In this document: positions 1 to 8,527 of the stretch, in pieces | How positions within the stretch are numbered: the stretch's first letter is position 1 | Layout of the letters: each line of letters begins with the position of its first letter | Origin: CAYHGX01 sp964356355 | GTDB taxonomy: Bacteria > Patescibacteriota > Gracilibacteria > UBA1369 > LOWO2-01-FULL-3 | DNA: 64,000 nt | Direction of reading: 5' to 3' | Assembly (NCBI GenBank): GCA_964356355.1 | Contig: CAYHGX010000005.1 | Coordinates: 1-64,000, forward strand | Program-made: the position numbers and the translations under genes | Notes under the pieces: generated by a model | Told to the model about the DNA's origin: nothing | What the model saw: only the letters and a program-made list of their open reading frames with translations | Databases searched by the model: none

Positions 1-8
1 TTGTTTCG

Positions 9-3000
9 TTGAAGGGCGAGAAACCTTTGAAGGATAAGCTGAAGGAAAAGCTGGGCGTGCTTACTACTATTACAGGAGAAAGGTTTGCCTTGGAAAAAAA
101 GGCACAGACATGTAGAGCCAAGGTTACTTCTGAGAGAGATAAATTGGAGGCCCACAGGAAGCTGAAACCGGAGTCACAGATGGACGCTTGGACTGCTGCT
201 TTTGATCAACGCATTGCTTTTACCGAGAATGAATTGGCTGAAATTAGAGTTTCGTTGTCTTTAAATAGGGCAAAGGAGGATATTGCAATGTCTATAGTGA
301 ACGGTGCTAAGGGTAATGTGGGTGTTTCTAACCTTGATGTCGTTTATAAGGCTGCTAATGCTGATGCTTTGCGCGGTATTTGTAAAAAGGAGGGTTTGAA
401 GGAAAGTGTATTTTTGGTGGAGACTGATAGGCTTTCGGTAGAGGCAGACTTTGCCTCTATGTCTAAGGCAGAGGCTACTTGGATTCAAAAAAATCCTGAT
501 GTACTTAAGGCACATGACAATATTCTGAAGCGTGGGCGCTTGACTGATGGTGAGAAAGTTATTGTAAATGAACGAATAAAATTTCAGGCTGATCAATTAG
601 AGCGGATGAGAGATGCTCTTTTGATGAAGCTTGCTGGTGAACATGATTACTTTATGTCACTTGGCGTAAGTCAGATTGGTGATTTGCCTGCGGCAGAGCG
701 TCCTTATGTTGCCCAGAGGCTTGATGGATATTTACAGTTGCTTGGTGAGAATAGAAAGGTTTGCGCTCGCCTTATTGGTGTGAATTCTGATTTTAAGCTC
801 GTAAATTCTAAGGATCTTTTTATTCCTGATGAGATTTCTTTATTTAAGACTACTGATTCAGATATTGTTGGTCAGGTCAAAGAAGTGGCTCATTTTCTTG
901 GTGGCGAAAAGGCTGTTGCTGATATGAAGGTCTCATCTATTGAGGAGATGTCTATGTCTCCTTTGCAGGATAGGCTACTGTCCAAGGAAACCGAACCTTT
1001 TGCGAGAAATGCTGCTGATATTGTTAAAAACCTTGATAAACCTTTTGTGGCTGTCTCTACAATTGGTAAGAGGTTTAATGATTTCCGTGCTGATCCAGAA
1101 AAGGCAAAGGAGAAGGGAGTTACTGCATTTAAGTTGTTTGATGGCACAATTAGGGATTACGATAAATTAATTACTGGAATTCAGGGTGCCCGCGGTGAGC
1201 TTGGTGGTTTAAGAAAAAAATTAGAGGCTCAATTGCTGCATAAGGCTGATAAGGATCTGAGTCCGGAGCTGAGGGCGGCCAGGGCGAAGGTATTTAATAA
1301 TGCGATTGATAATATAGATTTTCTTTTAAATGATGATAAGTCCCCTCTTAGCTTAAAGGTGCTTGCTGGGATAGAGGCTAAGAGAACTGAACTATCAGAT
1401 GCTCAACGTGATTTCGCCAATAAGGAGGGCTGGAAAATTATAGCTTTTGCGGGTGTGCTGGCCACTGCGTTGGCTGGTGGTATCATTCTGGGTGCCATAG
1501 GGCGCTCTGCAGGAATGGCCTTGTTTAGTGAAGGAGCGATTGGTGCTCAGGTAGGCCTTGGAGCGAAATTAGGCATTGGACTTTCCTCAATGGCAGGGAC
1601 GGCAGTTGGTGCAACTTTGGGTCAAAGAATCGGATCAGAAATCACTGATGCCATGGGAATTTCAAATTTTGATGTAAGTTGGAAGGCTGAGGATTTAGCG
1701 ATGGATATGGGTACAAATTTTCTTTGGTCTGCGGGATTTGTAGTTGGGGCCAAGGGGATTGTTGGTGGGCTTAAAATGATGGGCGCTTCTGAATCTGCAC
1801 TTTTATCATCTGTTGGTGCTAAGGGACTTGATTCACTTGGAGCTTTGCAGAAACTTGCTTCTCCTCATGAATGGTATGCACAGGGCGCTTCACATACTGC
1901 AAAAGGATTTCTGAAGACTTTTGGGATACAATTTGGTAGAGAATTTGGGGAGGAATCGGTTGAGGGTGCTGGTGATGCCGTGAATCCTATTCTTGGAGGA
2001 CTTTTATCGCTGGTGAATTCGGCTGATGGCATGAATATTTCACTTTCCAAGATTGGAATGGACATGAAGAAATTAGGTCTTTCATTAGAACATGGTTCAG
2101 CAACTTACAATTTAAATTCTCCGCAGGAGCTTGTGGCTAACCTGGAGAGTTATTTTGGGAAAAGAGCCTTTTTGGATGCTGATGTAAAGGTTAATCCTGA
2201 TGGAAGCGTGAGAATTAGGGTGATTGGTCAAAACTTAGCTCAATCCGGTGAGGTAACTATAAGACCTGCGGACATTGGTATGACTCCTCATGCTGAGATT
2301 GCTCAGGTACCGGGTGTTGATGTTGTTTCTGGCGGATATCGAGTGAAGGGTGCTCAGAGTATGGGCCGTGCGTTAACAAGTCTAACAGCGCGTGGCTTTA
2401 CGGTGGAAATGACTGAAAAGGGTATCAAGGCTTCTAAACCCGGCAGCGAGTCTGTGGACATTGCAGTGGATGCGAAGACGAGGGCGGAATTTGAGGCCAA
2501 CCTGGATGGTTTAAATAAGAGGGCTGAGAGGATGGCCGATTTGGCAACTCTTGTGAGGGAGGGGCGCGCTACGGGTGAGACTGTTCAAGGTTTTTATAAG
2601 GAATTTGGTTTTTTTGCAGTTTCTCTGATTATGACAGGATGTGGTGTAAGAGAAACTATTGCTGGGGGTATTGGCCTGGGAGGTTTGCTTCCACTTGCAA
2701 TAGTTGGCATTAAGGATGGGTTAATTGGCCAAAGAGTTGGAAGGAACAAGGTTCACTTTAAGGGTCTGATGGATCTTCTAAGTCACTTGAAAAATAAGGA
2801 CTTTGCTACTCAATTAGCCGATGTTGCAACTAATTTAGATAGTGCAAGTGCTATGATTCCTGATCCTGTAGCTGGAAGCCCGGCTCATCCGCGTGCAGCA
2901 GTGAAGTCAAAAATCGATGATCTTAATAGTCGTATAGTAAGGGGTAGTTTGCTTGATTTAAGTGACCCAGCAGGCCCTCAAGTGGGTGAAGTTCTTGGTG

Positions 3001-3518
3001 ACATTGAGGATGCTTTGTATCGCACATGGGATAGAGCTAAGGCAACTGCGTTGATGGACGCCATTAGAAATGATGTACGTCTTATTCTTAGAGATATCAA
3101 TTCTCCTGCTAATTTGACGGAAAATTTAAATAGACTTGAGGCAAATTTGAGTGCGTTAGGAGACCCCGTGAATAAAATTGGAAAATTTAAATCCCCCTAT
3201 GTTGGGGCTGTAATTTGGGCCATACTAGGTGCTCTTTTAGCAGCTGGTATTTCTCCGTCAAACAGTGTGTCGTCAGTAGGTACTGCTCCACCTGCGACTG
3301 GGGCGGGTCAGATTGATACTACGCCTGCTACTGTGTCTGCTCCTCCTGCTACCGGGGCGGGTCAGGTTATTCCAGACGGTGCAGCGGCTAAGGCGGCTGC
3401 TGAAGCTGAAGCCAGGGCTAAAGCGGCGGCTGATGCTGAGGCGGCTGCTGAGGCTAAAGAGGCAGCCAAGGCTAAAGAGGCAGGCAAGCCTAAGCGGAAG
3501 GAGTTAATTGTGGAATAA
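9..3518 (+). CDS. Large membrane-associated protein of unknown function (5' end may be outside window)
   Basis: About 1169 residues from a TTG at position 9. The frame is open to the window edge, so the true start may lie upstream. I do not recognise the family. The first ~470 residues are charged and mostly helical. Residues ~478-600 are Gly/Ala-rich and hydrophobic, like glycine-zipper membrane hairpins. Further hydrophobic stretches lie near 870-900 and at ~1060-1080. The tail is low-complexity: Pro/Thr/Ala repeats, then Ala/Lys/Glu-rich sequence ending in basic residues. The next gene follows after 23 nt and is probably co-transcribed. Function cannot be assigned; membrane location is inferred from hydrophobicity only. 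Confidence 0.8.
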   Translation: MKGEKPLKDKLKEKLGVLTTITGERFALEKKAQTCRAKVTSERDKLEAHRKLKPESQMDAWTAAFDQRIAFTENELAEIRVSLSLNRAKEDIAMSIVNGAKGNVGVSNLDVVYKAANADALRGICKKEGLKESVFLVETDRLSVEADFASMSKAEATWIQKNPDVLKAHDNILKRGRLTDGEKVIVNERIKFQADQLERMRDALLMKLAGEHDYFMSLGVSQIGDLPAAERPYVAQRLDGYLQLLGENRKVCARLIGVNSDFKLVNSKDLFIPDEISLFKTTDSDIVGQVKEVAHFLGGEKAVADMKVSSIEEMSMSPLQDRLLSKETEPFARNAADIVKNLDKPFVAVSTIGKRFNDFRADPEKAKEKGVTAFKLFDGTIRDYDKLITGIQGARGELGGLRKKLEAQLLHKADKDLSPELRAARAKVFNNAIDNIDFLLNDDKSPLSLKVLAGIEAKRTELSDAQRDFANKEGWKIIAFAGVLATALAGGIILGAIGRSAGMALFSEGAIGAQVGLGAKLGIGLSSMAGTAVGATLGQRIGSEITDAMGISNFDVSWKAEDLAMDMGTNFLWSAGFVVGAKGIVGGLKMMGASESALLSSVGAKGLDSLGALQKLASPHEWYAQGASHTAKGFLKTFGIQFGREFGEESVEGAGDAVNPILGGLLSLVNSADGMNISLSKIGMDMKKLGLSLEHGSATYNLNSPQELVANLESYFGKRAFLDADVKVNPDGSVRIRVIGQNLAQSGEVTIRPADIGMTPHAEIAQVPGVDVVSGGYRVKGAQSMGRALTSLTARGFTVEMTEKGIKASKPGSESVDIAVDAKTRAEFEANLDGLNKRAERMADLATLVREGRATGETVQGFYKEFGFFAVSLIMTGCGVRETIAGGIGLGGLLPLAIVGIKDGLIGQRVGRNKVHFKGLMDLLSHLKNKDFATQLADVATNLDSASAMIPDPVAGSPAHPRAAVKSKIDDLNSRIVRGSLLDLSDPAGPQVGEVLGDIEDALYRTWDRAKATALMDAIRNDVRLILRDINSPANLTENLNRLEANLSALGDPVNKIGKFKSPYVGAVIWAILGALLAAGISPSNSVSSVGTAPPATGAGQIDTTPATVSAPPATGAGQVIPDGAAAKAAAEAEARAKAAADAEAAAEAKEAAKAKEAGKPKRKELIVE

Positions 3519-3541
3519 TAAAAACTTATATATCTCTACTT

Positions 3542-4561
3542 ATGATAAATCCAATCGATGTAATTAGTAAGTTTGTAGGAGATGACGAGGCGAAGGCTGG
3601 TGAAAAGTCGGCTGAAAAGAAGGGTGAGCCCGGGTTTCTTGATAAGTTTAAAATTGCTTATGAGAGGGCTTCTAAGGCCAAGGATAAGGGGATGTTTGAA
3701 AGGGTGAAGATTTTCGCTACTACTTTAGTTATGGAATTCTTGGGGTTGGATGAGGAACAAAAGGCGGTGACAAAAAAAACTGAGACAGAGGTGAAATCTG
3801 CTGTAGATGATGCGATGAAGGGTGCCAAAGATAAAGCTAATCTGAGCGGGGCAACTCCTGAGGATTCTGCTGCCTATGATGAGGTGCTGGCGATAGGTGT
3901 GGCGAGCAAGGCTAGCTTGGATGCCGAGCATACTGCCCTTGCTGATTCCGCTATGGGGAAGGTTCAGGAGCGTGTGGCAGGTAAAAATTCCGATATGTGC
4001 ACATTTGATGAAACTACTACAATGGCTGGAATGGCCTTAATGACTTTGGCTCAGCTTCGTGACAAATACCCTGACAAATTCACCTTTATCAAGGCGCTAC
4101 AGAAATTTTCCGAAGTTTCTGAGAAAAGTAAATTCCCTATTTCAAAGCTTTTCGCTGATAATGTACTTGCCCTGTTTAGAATTGATTTAGATGATAATCA
4201 GCTTAATGCTGCCTCTTTGCTTGGGAAATTCGGAATGGGCGCACTAGGAATTGGTGTGCTTGGTAAATTTGGCAAGGAGGATGCCATTGCGGCCTTCAAC
4301 TCATTGAAGAGCTCTCCCATGACTGACGAGGAGAAGACTGTGGATTTCTTTAAAGATCATATCTTTGTAAATACCGAGAAGGACAACGTGAAGGACGCAT
4401 TGCATACTATCAATTCGATGCTGCTTGCGGGAGATAAAAAACTGGATCCTTTAGCGTTGACTGATCTGATTTTCAAGATTGATAGGAGGGACTATAATAC
4501 ATTGGTAACGGCTTTGGTTGGTCCTGAAAATTATTTGGCTCGTAAGGCTGCTGTTAGTTAA
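3542..4561 (+). CDS. Hypothetical protein, 339 aa
   Basis: Starts with ATG 23 nt after the large membrane protein and runs in the same direction, so the two are probably one transcript. The N-terminal ~110 residues are rich in Lys, Glu and Ala and probably form helices or coiled coil; the rest alternates short hydrophobic helices with charged loops. No signal peptide or membrane segment is evident, so it is probably cytoplasmic. I recognise no domain or catalytic motif. Context suggests it works with the preceding protein, but that is inference. Confidence 0.75.
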   Translation: MINPIDVISKFVGDDEAKAGEKSAEKKGEPGFLDKFKIAYERASKAKDKGMFERVKIFATTLVMEFLGLDEEQKAVTKKTETEVKSAVDDAMKGAKDKANLSGATPEDSAAYDEVLAIGVASKASLDAEHTALADSAMGKVQERVAGKNSDMCTFDETTTMAGMALMTLAQLRDKYPDKFTFIKALQKFSEVSEKSKFPISKLFADNVLALFRIDLDDNQLNAASLLGKFGMGALGIGVLGKFGKEDAIAAFNSLKSSPMTDEEKTVDFFKDHIFVNTEKDNVKDALHTINSMLLAGDKKLDPLALTDLIFKIDRRDYNTLVTALVGPENYLARKAAVS

Positions 4562-4571
4562 CAATAATTGT

Positions 4572-4802
4572 ATGAGCTTGAAACGCGAAATTATGGATCT
4601 TCTAACAAGCTCTACTATTAGTGAGCATAGTAAGTCGATGGTGCTTACGATGTTGCCGGTGATGAGTGATGACACGGAGAAAAAAATATATGATGCATTG
4701 GTTTTGGAGGCTCAGAGGAATGATCAGATAGGCGATAAAAAGCGCAGGTTGCAGCTAAAGTACGAGGTGATGATGCAAAAGCTAGATAAAGTGCAGAAAT
4801 AG
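4572..4802 (+). CDS. Small helical hypothetical protein, 76 aa
   Basis: The ATG at 4572 lies 10 nt after the previous stop codon. It is preferred over an in-frame upstream start that would overlap the previous gene by about 40 nt. The product is highly charged with Leu/Met/Ile spacing typical of amphipathic helices and a Lys-rich end. It has no membrane segment or recognisable domain. It is the third and last gene of the putative operon, since a strong terminator follows at about 4910. Confidence 0.6.
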   Translation: MSLKREIMDLLTSSTISEHSKSMVLTMLPVMSDDTEKKIYDALVLEAQRNDQIGDKKRRLQLKYEVMMQKLDKVQK

Positions 4803-4909
4803 GGTTGACGCGGGGGAAGTATCCCCGTATATTTAGATAGCTTTCAATCTTGATGGATTAGGATTTTAAGGCTTTTCTAGGGCGTTATGACTCCTAAGTC
4901 TAAAAAGAG

Positions 4910-4936
4910 CCCTTCCCCAAGCGGGAAGGGTTTTTG
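4910..4936 (+). terminator. Rho-independent terminator
   Basis: An 8-bp perfect stem, CCCTTCCC paired with GGGAAGGG, closes a 5-nt loop and is followed by a run of T. It ends the three-gene unit that begins at the window start. Confidence 0.85.
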
Positions 4937-4943
4937 CATTTTG

Positions 4944-5063
4944 AAACTGCTAGGAAGCGCGCGCTACTTCGTCAACTGCGTCGCCTATTTTTCGCCGTAC
5001 ATTATGGTACGGCTCATGCATAGGCTCCTTGTTTCCTCGTATCGCATCGGTTCCTAGAAGTTT
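4944..5063. repeat. Long nested imperfect inverted repeat (about 120 bp)
   Basis: Three nested arms pair around one centre. The outer arms are CTAGGAA (4950-4956) and TTCCTAG (5051-5057), extended by AAACT/AGTTT. The middle arms are GCCTAT (4983-4988) and ATAGGC (5020-5025). The inner arms are GCCGTAC (4994-5000) and GTACGGC (5007-5013). Between the outer and middle arms the two sides remain partly complementary. It may be a structured RNA, a MITE-like repeat or a recombination site. The minus strand is also open from 5108 to the stop at 4950-4952 (about 52 codons), but that frame has no convincing start near its beginning. Confidence 0.55.
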
Positions 5064-5138
5064 ATCGGCTTTTACTCCTGATGCTACGCCCCGCTCAACA
5101 TGATTTTTTCACGTTTATTGGTAGGCGCCTGCTTTTAC

Positions 5139-5166
5139 TTGAATTTCTGGTGGTTCCTGATAGAAT
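5139..5166 (+). promoter_or_regulatory. Probable sigma70-type promoter for tRNA-His
   Basis: TTGAAT (5139-5144) and TAGAAT (5161-5166) are separated by 16 bp. The predicted start is about 30 nt before the tRNA. The TAGAAT -10 box recurs before rplK and rpsT in this window. Confidence 0.55.
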
Positions 5167-5201
5167 CTTCCTGTTGCCGTTTTGGCGACGAAAATCAGTG
5201 T

Positions 5202-5279
5202 GGTGAATGTAGCTCAGTTGGTTAGAGCATCAGGTTGTGGTCCTGAGGGTCGTGGGTTCGAACCCCATCATTCACCCCA
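5202..5279 (+). tRNA. tRNA-His (GTG)
   Basis: A full cloverleaf can be drawn. The anticodon loop TTGTGGT carries GTG at 5237-5239, closed by TCAGG/CCTGA. The T arm is GTGGG with loop TTCGAAC. The acceptor has the extra 5' G (5202) facing discriminator C (5276), the identity element of histidine tRNAs. CCA is encoded at 5277-5279. Confidence 0.95.
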
Positions 5280-5282
5280 TAT

Positions 5283-5465
5283 TTACATTCGATCTAATGT
5301 TGCTTTATCGGCGTTTGATTTTGTGTCGATAGATCGCTTGTCTGATGTAGCCTTTGCACTAATAGCGGCTTTCTCGGCGCTTACCCTCCTATCAATTGCT
5401 GCTTTTTCAGCAGTTGCCGACCTGCTTATCCCTTCTCGCGCAGATGCTTTCGCAGTGGGGTCCAT
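5283..5465 (-). CDS. 60-residue protein of 11-residue helical repeats
   Basis: The ATG at 5465 opens a 60-codon frame that ends 3 nt from the tRNA-His gene, in the opposite direction. After a short head, the protein is about four consecutive 11-residue units, each with an acidic-Lys pair followed by an Ala/Ser and a hydrophobic residue (for example AEKAAI, AEKAAI, DKRSI, DKATL). An 11-residue period fits an extended amphipathic helix, as in apolipoprotein-like or LEA-like proteins. It is soluble with no Cys or membrane segment. No ribosome binding site is obvious. The repeat pattern supports a real gene; the function is unknown. Confidence 0.55.
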   Translation of the reverse strand: MDPTAKASAREGISRSATAEKAAIDRRVSAEKAAISAKATSDKRSIDTKSNADKATLDRM

Positions 5466-5488
5466 ATGAGTTATAGGTTATTAACATA

Positions 5489-5638
5489 TTATAGCACTCT
5501 TCGACCCTGAATTACCCTAATCAGTACAACGATGACGGCCAACACGAGAAGGATGTGAATGAATCCTCCAAGTGTATATGCTGTAACTAAACCTAGAGCC
5601 CAGAGCACAACTAAAATGATAGCGATTGTCCAAAGCAT
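5489..5638 (-). CDS. DUF5670/lmo0937-like small membrane protein, 49 aa
   Basis: The ATG at 5638 and the TAA at 5489-5491 delimit 49 codons. The protein is nearly all hydrophobic, with two membrane helices joined by a YTLGGFIHILL segment and a short basic tail (VIQGRR). That order is the pattern I know for the small lmo0937-type (DUF5670) membrane proteins, which are widespread and often linked to stress genes. The role of the family is not established. It lies 24 nt downstream of the YtxH-like gene on the same strand, so the two may be co-transcribed. Confidence 0.8.
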   Translation of the reverse strand: MLWTIAIILVVLWALGLVTAYTLGGFIHILLVLAVIVVLIRVIQGRRVL

Positions 5639-5662
5639 AGAATTTTTTGTTAAATAAATGAA

Positions 5663-5977
5663 TTATTTTGAATATTCAGCCTCCATTTCATGCCATCTTG
5701 ATTGCAATGCAGTTATAAGTTTATTTTTTGCATCACTAGCAAGTTTTTTCTTTCTTGCAAAGTCATCAACCAAAGTTGTTACTAATTCATTAAAGTTTTC
5801 TTTGGTTACATCTTCTAGTTGGTGGAGATTTTTTTTCAAATTTTTGGCCAACGTTTTAAGGTCTTCCCGCAATTCTTCGGTAAGTTCTTCACCTTCCTTG
5901 GTCATGGAGAATCCCGCGACGGCTGCAACCGTCAATAGTCCACCTAAAATAAGTCCTTTTTTAAATGTGTTTTTCAT
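5663..5977 (-). CDS. YtxH-like envelope stress protein, 104 aa
   Basis: A basic N-terminus (MKNTFKKG) is followed by one hydrophobic segment at residues ~8-25, then a long charged amphipathic helical region. This is the architecture of YtxH-domain proteins, which are general-stress or envelope proteins of unclear mechanism. The segment could be a membrane anchor or a signal peptide; there is no lipobox Cys. A DUF5670-like gene follows and a frameshifted ArsR-like gene precedes it by 12 nt on the same strand, so the ArsR remnant may once have regulated this small operon. Confidence 0.7.
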   Translation of the reverse strand: MKNTFKKGLILGGLLTVAAVAGFSMTKEGEELTEELREDLKTLAKNLKKNLHQLEDVTKENFNELVTTLVDDFARKKKLASDAKNKLITALQSRWHEMEAEYSK

Positions 5978-5989
5978 ACTTATAAGGGG

Positions 5990-6231
5990 TTAAAAGTACT
6001 TCAAGGTAAAACAAACGACTTTCCCTTCGCGATCTTTTTGTAACAGACTGGAATGCATTAAAACTTCAAGATGCTGTGAGGCCAATGGAATGGAAACAGT
6101 TAGGATCTTGGCTACACTGCTAGTAGAGATTTTTGGTTTTGTGCAAGAATGGGAAAATTCGATAACGATTCACGTCACTTAGCACTTTATCGCCGCCCCT
6201 TTAAATTATTAGTCAATGGTAAAAGTGTCAT
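5990..6231 (-). pseudogene. ArsR-family regulator broken by frameshift
   Basis: Two minus-strand frames together give an ArsR-type winged helix. The upstream frame from about 6185 (GTG) reads LSDVNRYRIFPFLHKTKN and stops at TAG. The next frame then gives SSVAKILTVSIPLASQHLEV followed by LMHSSLLQKDREGKVVCF and the stop at 5990-5992. These match helix 2, the recognition helix (SQHL) and the wing (DREGK). A one-base slip near the A-run at about 6138-6143 would join them. An ATG at 6231 in a third frame could supply the missing N-terminus through a second shift. It is either a true pseudogene or an assembly error. No metal-binding Cys pair typical of ArsR/SmtB is seen. Confidence 0.6.
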
Positions 6232-6294
6232 GCAACCTGGAGTCCCAGATTGGTGGTATATCGTCTAGTGCATTGACTGGATTTACATTATTAG

Positions 6295-6323
6295 TCGACA
6301 TGGTTGCCTATATGTGCTACAGT
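6295..6323 (+). promoter_or_regulatory. Probable promoter of the cold-shock gene
   Basis: TCGACA (6295-6300, five of six bases match the -35 consensus), a 17-bp spacer, and TACAGT (6318-6323) preceded by TGC as in an extended -10. Transcription would start about 27 nt before the ATG. That is much shorter than the long thermosensing leader of enterobacterial cspA. Confidence 0.45.
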
Positions 6324-6356
6324 TATTAGGAATCGTAATATCTTAACGTCAACAAT

Positions 6357-6557
6357 ATGACTGGAACGATCAAAAAGAAAACAGATAAAGGCTTCGGCTT
6401 TATCGCTGCAGAGGGCTTAGATAAGGATTTATTCTTTCACAGCAAATCTCTTGTAGGTGTAGCTTTCGATGACCTTAACGAAGGTGACGAAGTTACTTTT
6501 GAGGCTGAAGAGTCTCCAAAAGGTCTTAATGCTGTTAATGTTCAGCTAGTAGGCTAA
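6357..6557 (+). CDS. Cold-shock domain protein, 66 aa
   Basis: A single cold-shock OB-fold domain fills the protein at the usual length of 66 residues. The RNP1 motif KGFGFI (residues ~11-16) and the RNP2-like motif LFFHS (residues ~25-29) supply the aromatic RNA-contact residues. Such proteins bind single-stranded RNA and act as RNA chaperones in the cytoplasm. The gene stands alone with its own promoter and terminator and is divergent from the ArsR remnant. The N-terminus MTGTIKKK matches the usual first beta strand, which supports the chosen start. Confidence 0.93.
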   Translation: MTGTIKKKTDKGFGFIAAEGLDKDLFFHSKSLVGVAFDDLNEGDEVTFEAEESPKGLNAVNVQLVG

Positions 6558-6573
6558 TTGTTTTCACATGAAG

Positions 6574-6604
6574 AGACCGCCCCAATTGGAAGCGGTCTTT
6601 TTTG
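6574..6604 (+). terminator. Rho-independent terminator of the cold-shock gene
   Basis: AGACCGC (6574-6580) pairs with GCGGTCT (6592-6598), followed by a run of T. There is no T-run on the other strand, so it does not obviously serve the convergent typA gene. Confidence 0.85.
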
Positions 6605-6623
6605 TTGTCTTTATGTTCCTGTA

Positions 6624-8414
6624 TTAATTACGCTTTCTGTCGTTTTCTGTGAGGAACTTTTTGCGAAGACGTACGGACTTTGGTGTGATTTCTACGTATT
6701 CGTCGTCCTTAATATACTCGATAGCCATTTCCAGTGTCATGCGGATTGGCGGTGTGAGGGTGAGGGCCTCATCGTTGCCGGATGAACGAGTATTGGTGAG
6801 TTTCTTATTTTTCAAAGGGTTTACCACTAGATCGGTGCCCTGATTGTGCTCGCCAATAATCATGCCTTCGTATACCTCCACGGCTGGGTCCACAAAGATT
6901 GGGCCGCGCTCCTGGAGCTTCCAAAGTGAATAAGCCATGGTTGGGCCAGTTTCGCCGGAGATCATGGATCCAACGCTGCGTTTTTCGATTGGCCCTCTAT
7001 ATGGAGCAAAATGGTCAAAAGAGTGAAAGAGTGTACCTTCACCTTTTGTCATGATTAGGAAGCTCGAACGGAAGCCAAGCAGGCCACGTGTAGGCACTTC
7101 AAATTCCATCATTGTATTACCGTTTTCTGATTTCATGTTTTTCATAATACCTTTTCTACCGGAGACCATTTCAATAACGGAACCGGCCATTTCATCGGGG
7201 ATGTTGATAACAGCGAATTCGATTGGCTCGTTTTTAACGCCATCAATATCTTGCATGATCACCTGTGGCTGGGAAATCTGCAATTCATAACCTTCACGGC
7301 GCATAGTTTCGATCAAAACCGCAATGTGCATCTCTCCCCTACCAAACACCTTAATTCCATCACTACCAGGAATATCTTCGATCTTAAGACCAACGTTGGT
7401 TTCCAGTTCTTTTTCGAGACGTGCACGGATATGGCGGCTAGTTACGTATTTACCTTCGCGACCTGCAAATGGTGAATCGTTCACCATGAATTCAATGGCA
7501 AGGGCTGGGGGGTCGATGCGGATCGCCGGAATGGCATCTGCATTTTCGTCTGTCGTAATGGTCTCTCCAACATAAATGTCGGGCATACCGGCTAAGGCGA
7601 CGATATCGCCTGCACAAACCGTTTCTGCCTCAGTTCTTTGGAGTCCTTTGAAGGTGAATACTTTTGATAGTCGTCCAACGCGTTTTTCGCCCTGAGAGTT
7701 GATAATGAAAACATTTTTATTGGCGCTGATTTGACCCTCTGTGATGCGTCCAACTGCGATACGACCCAAAAAGTTGTCGTAAGCAAGAGTGGCCGGCTGC
7801 ATGCGGAATGGCTTTGTAATGTCGTCCTGGGCAGGAGTAACATGTTCAAGAATAAAATCCAATAGTGGAGTAATGTCTTTGCGTTCGTCTGTAAGCTTCT
7901 TAACTGCAACTCCATCACGAGCAATTGTGTAAATGTAAGGGAAATCGAGCTGTTCATTACTGGCGCCAAGATTTGAAAAAAGGTCAAAAGTGAGATCTAC
8001 TACCTCATCAGGTCGAGCCATTGGTTTGTCGATCTTATTAATGATAACTAGGACCTTGAGGCCGAGTTCGAGTGATTTTCTAAGTACAAATTTTGTTTGT
8101 GGCATAGGGCCTTCATAGGCATCTACTAATAGCAGTACCGCATCAACCGTACGGAGTACACGCTCCACCTCGGAGCCAAAATCGGCATGGCCAGGCGTAT
8201 CAACTATGTTTATCTTCGTGTCTTTATATGCAATTGAGGCATTTTTTGCGTAAATGGTAATGCCTCGCTCTTTTTCCTGATCGTTGGAATCCATTACTCT
8301 TTCCTCAACTTGCTGATGCTGCTCAAATGCTCCTCCAGCTTTTAGAAGCGAGTCTACTAGAGTTGTTTTACCGTGATCTACGTGGGCAATGATTGCTATA
8401 TTTCTTATTTCCAT
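6624..8414 (-). CDS. typA: GTP-binding protein TypA/BipA
   Basis: A translational GTPase of the EF-G family that binds the ribosome and aids 50S assembly and stress adaptation. The ATG at 8414 is preferred because the protein then begins directly with MEIRNIAIIAHVDHGKTT, the G1 P-loop region. An upstream in-frame start would add 18 non-conserved residues. Other visible G-domain motifs are ERGITI (G2), DTPGHADFG (G3) and NKIDK (G4). The family-specific C-terminal domain includes the segment RGLLGFRSSFL. Length 596 aa is normal. It is divergent from the small gene at 8528. Confidence 0.97.
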   Translation of the reverse strand: MEIRNIAIIAHVDHGKTTLVDSLLKAGGAFEQHQQVEERVMDSNDQEKERGITIYAKNASIAYKDTKINIVDTPGHADFGSEVERVLRTVDAVLLLVDAYEGPMPQTKFVLRKSLELGLKVLVIINKIDKPMARPDEVVDLTFDLFSNLGASNEQLDFPYIYTIARDGVAVKKLTDERKDITPLLDFILEHVTPAQDDITKPFRMQPATLAYDNFLGRIAVGRITEGQISANKNVFIINSQGEKRVGRLSKVFTFKGLQRTEAETVCAGDIVALAGMPDIYVGETITTDENADAIPAIRIDPPALAIEFMVNDSPFAGREGKYVTSRHIRARLEKELETNVGLKIEDIPGSDGIKVFGRGEMHIAVLIETMRREGYELQISQPQVIMQDIDGVKNEPIEFAVINIPDEMAGSVIEMVSGRKGIMKNMKSENGNTMMEFEVPTRGLLGFRSSFLIMTKGEGTLFHSFDHFAPYRGPIEKRSVGSMISGETGPTMAYSLWKLQERGPIFVDPAVEVYEGMIIGEHNQGTDLVVNPLKNKKLTNTRSSGNDEALTLTPPIRMTLEMAIEYIKDDEYVEITPKSVRLRKKFLTENDRKRN

Positions 8415-8527
8415 TTTTTTGTAAATTATTATTCCAAAAGATTCTACAGAAAAAATCAAGGATGGCAAGTTCTAAATGGCATTTGCCGATATCTGTGCTA
8501 TGATTGTGCTTAGTTTTAACCTTACAT

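Noticed and set aside
5182..5469. Plus-strand frame running through tRNA-His
   Set aside because: It covers the tRNA on the same strand and is the antisense of the 11-residue-repeat gene; no protein similarity is visible.
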